DNA from: Rhynchopus sp. YZ270_cl-10
Lineage: Eukaryota; Euglenozoa; Diplonemea; Diplonemida; Diplonemidae
Reading direction: 5' to 3'
Assembly (NCBI GenBank): GCA_964035575.1
Contig: OZ037856.1
Coordinates: 186,001 to 250,000, forward strand
DNA length: 64,000 bases
Made by a program: the position numbers and the translations under genes. Each line of letters begins with the position of its first letter. Positions within the stretch are counted from its first letter, which is position 1. Below, one piece after another: positions 51,583 through 61,285 of the stretch. Under the pieces are notes generated by a model. That model saw only the letters and a program-made list of their open reading frames with translations. It did no database searches and had not been told where the DNA came from.

Positions 51583-52223
51583 GATGGAAAGAGAAACAAA
51601 AGGTGCTTTTTGGACGAAACGGTTTGTGCTTTTTTCGAGAAGAACCCCTTTACTTCATTTGATGTATCGGTGTGGTGTTGGTTCTGAGTGGTGAGAGAAG
51701 GTTTGAATGGGGTTTTATGAAGTTTTTGTGGGGGTTGGATTTTTGGTTTTGAGAAGGGGGAAGGTTGGTAGTGTCAAAAAGGGAGTTCCAATGGTTTTGT
51801 ACAAACGATATCCACATCACATTTGAAAAAAAAAAGGAAAAAGTTTGAGATAATCTTGAGCCGCAAGGACTTAAGGCATCTTGAAAAGGAGGTATATAGA
51901 ACAAGAAATTGAAAAAAAAGGGGGAACGACATCAGAGCAGTTCATACGGTGCCATGATGCGGTAGACGTTGTGAACAAAGTGGTGTTAACGCAGGCAGGT
52001 CAGATGAATATGTACCAAATGGGGTGCAGGCAGAAACAAAAAAAAAAAGCTTGAGAGATAAATGGACAACATGGGGTTCATGTGGTCCACAACCTTCTTC
52101 ACGCAAAATGGATAATAATGTGTACTTTCGTAAAAGAGAGAAAGCAAAAAAGACTAAAATAAAAAAGGGGGGGTCAGTGTGGATCAGGCGCAGGCGCTAC
52201 CCGATGCGGATGGTGTGTGGAGC
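51583..52223. other. Spacer between coiled-coil and cathepsin genes
   Basis: The 641-bp spacer of A/T and G tracts holds degenerate hairpin modules (for example 51848-51885). No gene is seen. Confidence 0.5.
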
Positions 52224-53240
52224 TCAGAGAAGCTTCTTGCCCAGGGCAACGCCCTGGACGGAGGGGTCGACGTACATGCTGGCGTCGTTCACCTTGCAGT
52301 TGCCTCCGTCCTCGTTGCAGGGGACGTTGACCTCGGTCCATCCCTTGGGGGTGGCCCAGTTGCAGCCAGAGGACTCAACGCAGAGGTCCTTGCCGCTGCC
52401 CTTGGAGACACGGAAGTAGCCCATCTCTCCCCAGTACTCACCCCAGGAGTTGCGCACGATCCAGTACTTCTCGGAGTTCTCCTCACCCCAGCCCACAACG
52501 GAGATGGCGTGGTCAGCTCCGCCGCAGCGGCCAGAGGCAATGCCTCCGTGGTAGGAGAGGATCTGGGTCGCGTCGACACCGCACCCGATCGGGCCACGTG
52601 CGTAGATCTCCTTCATCATGTCCTCCTCGCCGGTCACGGAGCCGTGCTCGGCGATGGTGGCGTTGGGGTACATCGAGATGGCTGCGCAGAAGCCGCCCGA
52701 CGCGGAGAAGGTGGAGCAGGTGCGGCAGACGTTGTCGGCCTTGCAGGTGGTGTCGACGTGTCCGCAGAAGCCCTCCTTGGAGTCGCTCGAGCATGCCAGG
52801 TAGGGGTTGCAGGTGTCGTACACAACACCGCCCGACTGCTGTGCGATCCACGCGTTGGCTCCTCCGATGGACCCTCCGTAGCACGACCCGGCGTTGCCGC
52901 AGTTGAGGATGTGCTGCACAGCGAGGTTGACGTCGATGCCCTTCGCCTTGCGTGCGATCTTGATGCGGTCGCCCAGGGCCGACACCGACGCGTGGGCCCA
53001 GCACGACCCACAGTACTGCGGGATGTGCTGGTTCAGGTTCTTCGTCAGGTAGCTGGTTCCGTTCACGTCACCCCATGTGAAGTCGGTGGGGAGGTCCTGG
53101 GTGCGCACGTAGGTGCTGGGGAGGGGGGACACAACACGGTGCTTGATGCCGGCAGCCACCTCCTGCTCCTTGGTCCATAGCAGGCTCTGCTTGGCAGTGG
53201 CACTGCAGGCCATCATGGCCACGAACATTGCGCTCTTCAT
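52224..53240 (-). CDS. Cathepsin X/Z-type cysteine carboxypeptidase
   Basis: This single-exon gene encodes 338 residues and is very GC-rich. Papain-family (C1A) cathepsin X removes single residues from protein C-termini in lysosome-like compartments or outside the cell. Diagnostic features are the short propeptide (about 19-51, against about 100 in other cathepsins) and the HIP mini-loop directly before the active site (NQHIPQYCGSCWAHA). The catalytic triad is C80, H244 (GGADHAISVVGWG) and N264 (VRNSWGEYWGEMGYFRV), and Q75 is probably the oxyanion residue. MKSAMFVAMMACSATA is the signal peptide. About 16 other cysteines fit the disulphides of the family. All key residues are intact. It is next to secreted and surface-protein genes; a role in processing them is speculation. 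Confidence 0.96.
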   Translation of the reverse strand: MKSAMFVAMMACSATAKQSLLWTKEQEVAAGIKHRVVSPLPSTYVRTQDLPTDFTWGDVNGTSYLTKNLNQHIPQYCGSCWAHASVSALGDRIKIARKAKGIDVNLAVQHILNCGNAGSCYGGSIGGANAWIAQQSGGVVYDTCNPYLACSSDSKEGFCGHVDTTCKADNVCRTCSTFSASGGFCAAISMYPNATIAEHGSVTGEEDMMKEIYARGPIGCGVDATQILSYHGGIASGRCGGADHAISVVGWGEENSEKYWIVRNSWGEYWGEMGYFRVSKGSGKDLCVESSGCNWATPKGWTEVNVPCNEDGGNCKVNDASMYVDPSVQGVALGKKLL

Positions 53241-53899
53241 CTTGGTGATGTCTTGTCTGGATGTGGTGATGTTGGGTGACGTAGGGAAAACAAAAATAGT
53301 GCAAAAAACAGAAACAACACCAATTTTTTTTTTTGTGTCTACATACTTTTACTTCCACGCTACTTATATTTGAGAGGGGGTTTTTTATACTATTTTGGAT
53401 TTTTTTTTAGTTCCCTCCTTATTGTCTTTCTCATTGTTTCTTTGTTTTTTTTTTTTAGAGTTAATATTAGAATTTCGTTGACATGAAACTCTGATCCCAA
53501 TCCCGCAAAAACCACCCCCCCCAACCCCCCCAATCCCCATTGGTTCCTGGGTGCAACTAAGCGAAAGCCCAGCCAAATGTTAAAACTATTTCGTTCTTTT
53601 TTTTGTGCAGCGCACACAACCCTTAACCACAGCAAGGGTCAAACAGTCAGAACTAAAGAACCGACATGAAATGCATCTAACAATACCATGTCGAAAAAAG
53701 ATTGTTTCATATACTATCTATTCTACTGAATAGAAGGTATAAGGACCCAAACGAAAAAGAAAAAAAAAATGTAAGATGAACCCGGTGGCCATTGTACGAA
53801 CCCTCGAGGTACGTTCGTAGTGGGGTACCTCAAATAGGATTCGTCAGACCACCGTGAATGTACCTCTCGCGCAACACACATCTTAACACAAAAGCAATG

Positions 53900-53934
53900 C
53901 AAGAGGAAGCTAAGCCTTTCGTGATTAGCCACCT
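53900..53934 (+). repeat. Type A hairpin module
   Basis: The extended inner stem GCTAAGC/GATTAGC keeps most pairs; the loop is CTTTCGT, followed by CACCTTTT. It is preceded by a type B copy (about 53858) and followed by a type C-like segment. Confidence 0.55.
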
Positions 53935-54188
53935 TTTAAAAAGTGAGGTTGACAACGTGACACCTCGTTGAATGAAGTCACGCGAATCGGGGGGGAAATG
54001 GGGTGAAAAAGGAGAAAAATTGAACGATGGAATGGACATCACAGTGATCAAAGAGGGGGGGAAAATGAAGAGTCAGTACCAGGGGGTATCTGCAAAAAAG
54101 ACCTCCTGAAGAAAATCAGGAAAAACGAATCCACGTCGTTTAATCGGGGGCTCAATTATGGGGGGAAAAGAAAAGAAGAAAAATTTAT

Positions 54189-54223
54189 GAGATGAACCTA
54201 AGACTCTCGTACTTAGCCGCCTT
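54189..54223 (+). repeat. Type A hairpin module
   Basis: GAGATGAAC, inner stem CTAAG/CTTAG, loop ACTCTCGTA, then CCGCCTTG. Confidence 0.55.
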
Positions 54224-54800
54224 GGGAAAAAAAAATGGGTATGACAGACACCATCGACTGACCGTACGAAGCCAGCCTCAGATGAAAGCAGAAGAAAAGA
54301 AGAAGAAAAAAGCAATGAGTCGAACCTAAGCCTCTCTTTTCCCCCAAATAAAAAAACACCGTTCCAAACCCAAAGAACCCAAAGGCACACAAAGGGTTTC
54401 TTTTGAAATGCGATTAGGAACGTTTAAGAGGGCATTCAAGAGGGTGGCAGGGCAACACACGCACATACCCTTGTCAGCAAGGACCTTGGTGCACAGAGAG
54501 AAAAAAAAATCTGGCTGGGAGTGGGGTGTGCATTTTCACGCTAATCTTGTTAAAACCGGTTCCTTGCTACGGGGGGGAGGGGAAGTTGTGGGTACAACTT
54601 TTGAGTCCCACAAAACAAAGAAAAAAATTTGGGGGGGGTTAAAAAATGCACCCTATTTGATCCAGAAGGGTGTAGAGAAGGGGGGGACTTGATGGTAACG
54701 TGGGGGTGAGGGGGGGTGAATATAAAACAAAAAGCCATTTCACCCTGGTAAGGGCTCTGACAGGACGTTTCCCTTTACTCATTTTTTTTCTTCCCTTCTT

Positions 54801-56070
54801 TGGTGTGGCCCGCCCCAAAATAAAGTCAAAAAAATGTACTTCTAATGTACTTCTAATGTATGGTAAAAAAAGGGGGGTAAAAAAAATTTTCCCACCCATA
54901 CTGACATAGTCAGCGTGCATAATAAAAGGGTCCCGAGCTTTCCCCCCGCAAAAAGCGGTCGCTGCGCGCGCTTCGCGCACGCGACTCCCTGCTAGTGCAA
55001 GAAGGTGAGGCTCTTTCTCACCTCTGATGCACAAAATCGTGAAAGGCGGGTGGGGACGGTGAACCACAAGCCGTAGTGGGTGTCAACCTTCTTATCAGTA
55101 ACCTCAGTGCATCTAGATAAGAAGAGGCGGTCATGGCATCCAAAGGTTCCAGGCGAAGCCACGGTACGCAACATTTCTGAAAAATGTTGCCATAAAATGG
55201 CGCTATCGTTCGTAATTAACGTCACTTTCCGTAAATTTTACTTACGTATTTCGCTAAAAACGAAAGCTTCTGGCGAAGCCACGGTACGCAACATTTCAAA
55301 AAAAAAATGCGCATACAATTGAACATTTGACAGCCAAACTACGACATGGGAAGAGTGCAAGCTTGCGCCGCAGGCGCACGGTACGCTACTTTTCTTCTTT
55401 CGCCATGCCGCATGCTTCCTTTTACAGTACCGACCCTCCCCCGTGAAATTGTCCCCCCCTCCGACCCCCTTGAAATTGTCCCCCCTGGGGGAAAAAGTGA
55501 GGGGGGGACAATATCACGTACGGCAAAAAGGGGGGACAATTTCTCGTACTGCAGGGGGGTGGCCGTTTTGGTGTGAAGAAGGGAGAGCAAAGGTTGTCCC
55601 CGCGACTCCCTTGAAATTGTCCCCCCCTGCCTTGAAATTGTCCGTCGGGGCGAAATACCGGTTTTTGGGGGGGGGGGACAATTTCACGGGGGAGGGTCGG
55701 TAAAAGAAAATTGTCATCTGAAAATAGAGTTCTGTGGGGGGTAAGGTGAGGGGTGGGGCTCCGCACCAAACCTGAAAATAGCCTGTAATACTGATACATG
55801 CATTTTAGGTACAAAATACTCATTTCTCAGCGCAAAATGACCCCACCACAACACGCACAGACTCCGGAGAATCGGGAAAGAAAAATTTTTTTTTTCGATT
55901 TTTTGTGGCAAAAATTGGCCGAAAATTTTTTTCGCCCCCCCGGACCCCCCAAAAAAAGTCACCTATAAAAAAAAAGTTTTTTCCCTTAATCACGCCTAAA
56001 ATAAAGTCAAAAAAATGTACTTCTAATGTACTTCTAATGTACCCCAAAAACCGGGTTTCGGGCCACACCA
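54801..56070. mobile_element. 1.27-kb TIR element, TGGTGT family, 5-bp duplication TTCTT
   Basis: It starts TGGTGTGGCCCG and ends CGGGCCACACCA, with TTCTT on both sides (54796-54800 and 56071-56075). Just inside each end is a direct copy of a block containing AATAAAGTC and two ATGTACTTCTA units (54816-54860 and 55998-56041). Also inside are two direct copies of GGCGAAGCCACGGTACGCAA (about 55152 and 55272), a GCGCGCTTCGCGC palindrome and the nested 55428-55702 element. No transposase was found. Confidence 0.75.
55428..55702. mobile_element. 275-bp MITE nested in the 1.27-kb element
   Basis: Arms TACCGACCCTCCCCCGTG and CACGGGGGAGGGTCGGTA are exact inverted complements with TA at both borders. 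The interior repeats GAAATTGTCCCCCC in both orientations. It is inserted inside 54801-56070 and so is younger than that element. Confidence 0.75.
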
Positions 56071-56496
56071 TTCTTGCATTTTTTAATTTAATTTACGCAT
56101 CGATGCTTAAGCAAAACAAAGAAATGGTTATATACCCACTAAGCCTTTTATTTACTTAGTCACCTTTTAAAAAAGGGGGCATTCTACCATGTTTCCCAAG
56201 ACAAACAGGATTACAATTCAGGTGTCTTTACCTTTCAATGAAACCAAAAAAAAAGAAAAAACAAAACCGATGCAATTTTCCCATACAAAACAATATCTGC
56301 CAAAGAAGAACGGAACAAAAGGTGGGGGGAGGGTTTGGGAGAGAAGGCGACAGGGGAAAGGTCTTTTTTCCTTTTCTTTTTTTTTCTTTTTGGTCAATTT
56401 TGACCCTATTTCGCCTTTTTTTTTGTGTGTGAAAACAGAGGTACTCTACATAAACACACAGATGGCGCCCCGAAGAAGAAGGGGAAAAAAGTGAAA

Positions 56497-56533
56497 AGTT
56501 GATAGTGCAAAAGCCTCGGGGACACAGGCACTG
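56497..56533 (+). repeat. Type C module
   Basis: GTTGATAGTGCAAAAGCCTC and then GGCACTG: AGTGC/GCACT ends pair. It is close to the 22908 copy. Confidence 0.5.
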
Positions 56534-57191
56534 ACACCCCTCGGGTCGAACCCCGGAGTGTTGCACTTTGGAGGTGCTTACAGGGAAACTGTACGCAGGC
56601 ACACAGCCATTTCCCCATTCTGGAAGAAAAAAAATGGGTTTGCGGGTTTTTTCAATATTTTGCATGAATATGCCTCTTGTGCGCACATCTAGAAAACATA
56701 ATGAATACTAGCTGAACCTTAGAGAAGCTGTTCATGCTCAATCACCTTTAAAAAGGATAAGCTTCGAAGGGGAAGTGCAAAAACACATCTGCAGATGCGG
56801 GGAGAGGTGGGAGAATGGAACAAAGGCTTTGCCATCACCAATATATTTTTTTTTGTACTTCCCCCCTTTGCTGATAATCTGTGTGTTCGGGTTAGCTACA
56901 GTTGCCACGTAAAAAAAGGGGGTGAAGAATTCCACTAATTCCAATTTTTCCAATTTTTTTTGTTTTATGAGACATAACTCAAAGACTTCATCCATCGATA
57001 GTACGTACGCAGGATCTCAACTTTTTTTTCAAGAAGAGGGGAAAAGCTGAAAAAAAAAATCTGTGGGGACTCTTTTTGGGCTACCCGACACAAAAAAAAC
57101 AAAAAGTGTCACTTGTCGTTCCCTCACCCCCCCTTCTTGTAGTTGTTTGATGCGTTCACGCTTCCACACACACTAAAAATCACCTGTTGGG

Positions 57192-57262
57192 TGGTGGTGT
57201 TGCGGAGCACGGTTGGGTGAGTGAACGACGTGACACTTTCCGCTCACAAAGTAGTGTGCGTA
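57192..57262 (-). repeat. 68-bp dispersed repeat, copy 2 (inverted)
   Basis: It is the inverted complement of 5839-5906 with a few differences, ending at the same CGCACACTACTTTGTGAGC edge. Confidence 0.65.
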
Positions 57263-57557
57263 AAAAAAAAAAATCTACATTGTGCGCATCTGCTGTAACC
57301 CCGTCATCATCGCCAACCGGAAATCAGATTGGAGTGCACCATTAGGTAGGTAGTGTCTCTGCATGCAAACTCCATTTGCCAATGGAAAAGTCAACCCACT
57401 AAAAAAAAAAAGTACTTTCTGAAATGGAGGAGTGTGAAGTGCACAGGGGGGTAAACGGTGACAATGGTGACTATATCGTATGATGTGAGGTGTTGTTACC
57501 ATCAGTTGTATACCATCTGTATATTTCTCTTTGTCGCATTTTTATTTGAGTAAAAAA

Positions 57558-57762
57558 GATCGGGTCTTTTGTTTGTGCGCTCAAAGCCGGGAAAACAAAA
57601 AGGTGAAAAAATGTGTTAAACTGAAGTACGGTTGTTGTGGTTAATTGAGTACTCAAAGAAAACAAGCAAGCTTCTGTTTTTTTTTCAATCCGTTTTGTTT
57701 GCCCTGCAGCGCTGCCTCCAATCTTTTTAGAATTGACAACAAGTTGTTTTATCAAAAAAAAA
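57558..57762 (+). mobile_element. SINE-like retroposon, copy 2
   Basis: It matches 4149-4355 and ends TTTTATC plus an A tract. See copy 1. Confidence 0.6.
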
Positions 57763-58102
57763 TACAGAACACAACGACCAGAAGGACACCACATCAAAAA
57801 TAGCAAAGATGAAATGCCCCTCTCTCACATCTAGATAAAGATAAATCTATTTTTTTTTTTTGCATAACATCCGGAAGGAAAGAGAAAGGGCCCTGTTATA
57901 TTAGAACCCACACGATCTAACCACATATTGAATGAACAAAATCCCTCCCCTTCCCTCCCCCCCCTTTTTGTTCACTCAATACGTTTCGTCGAGGCCTTTT
58001 TTTTCAGTCCTTCATTTTTCTTTCCCCCAATCCCTTTTCCACAACTCTTTTTTTGGCACATTAATTTAAAAAAAAAAAAAATGGGGAAAATCTTAACAGA
58101 AT

Positions 58103-59703
58103 TTAGGATTGAATGACAGAGGACGGTTTTGTTGCGACAGTACGCATTCCTCTGAGCTTTGTGAAGGCGGCGGTGTAGGTGGTGTCTTGCTTTGCTGTCG
58201 CGGCTGTGGGGTTGAGGACGGTGGCGGCGATGGAGGCCCAGGACTTTCCAGGTCCACCCGCCGATTGAATGCTATGAACGGGCTTGGGAAGCATCTCAGG
58301 CGCTGCGATAAACTCATCTGTAGGTGTTGCCGTGCGCGAGGCACCTTCCTCCTCTCTGCATCCTGCATCAGCTTTGTTCGGCTCCTGCGCTGCAGCTGTC
58401 TTGCCTACCCCTACCCCAACCCCTACCCCCTTCAACTTCACACGCTCCGCATCCTGCCTCGCATTCTCAGCCAATCTCTCCTTCACATCCTTCGGCGGCT
58501 CAGGGTACCCCAGCGCAGCCGCCTCAGCCTCCACATCCAACCCCAACTGCTTCACCCACACATCAATGTCCTTCGGTGGGTTCCCTCCAGGCCAGGTGAA
58601 CAACACATTATGGAGCAGTCTTTGCAGCAGTACGCCTTGCCCGCTGTGGAGGGTGGGGGGTGGGGGGTGGGGTAGGGGGGTGTAAGGTGTATACCGTGAG
58701 TTGAGCCTGAAAGAGGAAGAGTGAAGATGCGGCTGGCATGTGTTCGGTTTGGTTTGGACGCGGAGAGCACCGAGCATCAGGAGACTCGCAAGGAAGGGGT
58801 AGCGCCACTCAAAGACCCTGCGTGAGGTGGACTCCTCAAGCATCTGGTTGAGCTCCTCGCATGCGCGGTTGAAGCGTGCAATCTGCTCGCTGTCGTCGAG
58901 GGTGTCGCTGCCGGGCACACCGTAGCAGCCGGGGCTCACGCCGAATATTATTATCTGTGGGGTGTGTTGTGTTGTGTTGTGTTGTGTTGCAAAATGAAAA
59001 TAGAAACTCGACTCTTACAGTCGCCAACTGATCTTGATTACTCGACTAGAAAAAGGGGGGAATATTATTTTCGTTGAACGCAGCCAAAAGCAGTGTATGA
59101 GATCTGAATTTTTGGCGCAAGTGATTTTTAAAGGGGAGGAGAAAATAGTCGGTATCAGGCGATTAAACGTTGGCTTTATTACTCGAGTTTCTAATAACAC
59201 TACGTGTAAGGAAAAAAAAATATACCTGCTGTGGGCGCACATCGTCGCTCTGCACCATCTCCTCGTAGTTCGCCTGCGCGAACCGCTCTGCCAATTGCAG
59301 AATCCCATCGCGGACCTATTTGATTTTTATCAAAAGATTTTGCAAGAAATATTCATACCTGCTCTGGAGAGTATCCTTCACGCAGCTCTGTTGTCCCGAC
59401 GGAGAGGACCAAGGTGTGGAGCTGGTGTGGGACTGAGATGAGCCCGCCACAGCGCCTGTTGGTTGCACCACAGAGGTGCTGGAGGCCGTCACATTCGATG
59501 ACGGCTAGCTTGAGGCTTTCAAGGATGCCCTTGCACCTGCTGTGCGAGCGCAGTCCGTGGAACAGCCCATCACCTATGCATAGCACGTTGCTCTTCGGTG
59601 TTATCCCTATGCTGCAATCAGACAAGTCCTTGACAGTGTTCTCTGCAGACCAGTGCCAACCACCACGCTCCTGTACCCATGTACACGCAGTGCCATAGCT
59701 CAT
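58103..59703 (-). CDS. SGNH-hydrolase-fold protein with altered nucleophile site
   Basis: The exons 59703-59359, 59315-59226, 58954-58695 and 58643-58103 give 411 residues; introns are 43, 271 and 51 bp. The order of motifs fits the GDSL/SGNH fold: block I SNVLCIGDGLFHGL (residues 39-51), a following strand LAVIECDGLQHL, block III LVLSVGTTELREGYSPEQ (about 98-115), a helix VRDGILQLAERFAQANYEE, then the strand IIIFGVSPG. Family enzymes use GDS(L) with Ser as nucleophile; here it is GDG (G46), and block III lacks the usual GxND. It may be a non-catalytic SGNH fold, or the call may be wrong. The C-terminal 160 residues are low-complexity, with GVGVGVGVG, a possible further intron boundary, and PTATPTDE-type segments. 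Confidence 0.65.
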
Positions 59704-61285
59704 ATACTAGCTTTGCTGTTGTTTCTTAAGAATATGAAAACTGAGTCCTTTTTTGTGTGTTTTTTTGCTCTGTAGGCAGATGGATGGATTAAAGGAGAGT
59801 GAAGATTTGAAAAGATAAGGACAGAGCAGAGGAGGCTTACTTTTTGAGGATTTGGGGTATTTTTTTTCACAAAACGCGGTGCATTTTTTCTCTTTTGTGG
59901 TTCGTTCAAGAAGAGGGTGTACTTCTCCCCCTTTTACCCCATGCCCGTTTCACTTTTTTTTGTTTCCCCTTTCCCACACCCTGTATTAAAGAAAACCTTG
60001 AAATGGGCCTCACGGGGGCCGCGTATGTATTTCAAATGCATACAAAAAAGAAGAAATTGGAGACGATTTACCTCAGTTTTCTGGATAGCAATTATGCCGA
60101 AAGAAGAGAGAGAAAGTATTTCAACATTATGCATTCAATAAATTGATAGCAATAGGTATAGGGATCATGGTCCCAACTTTTTTTTCTCTTCTGTGGTATG
60201 TTTTGCAAAGAAAAGTAAGGTGATACTAAGCCTCTCGCGCTTAGTTACCTTTTAAAAAAATTGAAAGCGCAAACACGACCCCGAGAGGAGAGGGGGGGAA
60301 AAGAAGGGGAAAAAAACGTTGATAACGATCATTTAATGAAAACCGGAGAAAAAGACGTAGGTTACCAAAGGGGGGGAACCAGGGTCTCTTCCATAAAAAA
60401 ATATGATCACCATTTGTGTTTGTTTCGGCGCAGAAGGGGGGGGGAAAAAAAAGACGATAACGTTGAAAACGCCATGGTTGAAGGCTTTTAACACTCATTG
60501 CGTGTGGCTTGTATTTTTGTTTTTTGTGTGAACGCGGTTTCTCACCACGAATGTAATTAACACAGAAATAAAAATTGGTATCAGAAAGCCAGCAGAATGA
60601 TAAAAAAAAAAGTTGTCGAGAAGTACATACAATTGTAAAAGAGACAAAGATCGCGAGATGACGAGAAAAAAGAGAAAAAAATACTGGAAAAAATTCAACC
60701 AAACTGAATGTGTCGTATCTGTTCGGAAGATGCGACACATTGTTAAAAAGTTGTCGAACGATGTGGCTTTTGTTAAAAACCAGATTTTTTTTTCCCCCTC
60801 GAAAAAAAAAAGGGAGGAGAACAATCGATGAACGTCACAACGGACGTTAGACATCGAAAACTGTATTCGGAAGGGAAACAGAAGGAAAGCATTTCATCAC
60901 ATGCAATCAATAAATTGATAGTATATGGTGAGGGATCAACAAAAAATGGTCCCATCTTTCTTTTTATGTTGTTTTGCAAAACGTAGAAAAGAAAAGTAAA
61001 ATGCTTCGTGCACAAGTTGAAACTTCAGTAGATTGGTTTCTGACAACAGAAAGAAAGAAAGATTGATGATGACAACGAAGCCGTACTTTTGCTTGGCCAC
61101 CTTGATCACAATCGTCATACAAGAAAAATGAATTTGTGCCTCTCGTGGACATAGACAAAAAAAAATGTAAAAGGAACCGCGCGCAGAAAATTACTTGGGG
61201 GAAAAAAAAATGGGAAAAGGGGGAAAGGTTAACGTAACAAAATACAGGTAAACAAACAAGAGACAGCGGAACCACAAAAATATAA
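59704..61285. other. Spacer upstream of the SGNH-fold gene
   Basis: No gene. It contains a type A hairpin at 60215-60252 followed by a type C-like segment, two copies of an ATTCAATAAATTGATAG-like block (about 60130 and 60905), and a further degenerate hairpin at 61064-61103. Confidence 0.55.
60215..60252 (+). repeat. Type A hairpin with compensated outer stem
   Basis: The outer arms AAGGTGA and TTACCTT pair at all seven positions (one G-T) because the usual A-C mismatch has become G-C. The inner stem is CTAAGC/GCTTAG and the loop CTCTCGC. It is strong evidence that pairing is maintained. Confidence 0.7.

Larger units (their letters stand above)
53241..58102. other. 4.9-kb gene desert
   Basis: No gene is supported. 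It contains several type A, B and C hairpin modules (53858-53934, 54189-54223, 56132-56166, 56497-56533, 56661, 56715-56754), the 1.27-kb TGGTGT element, a nested MITE and SINE-like copy 2. Confidence 0.6.
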
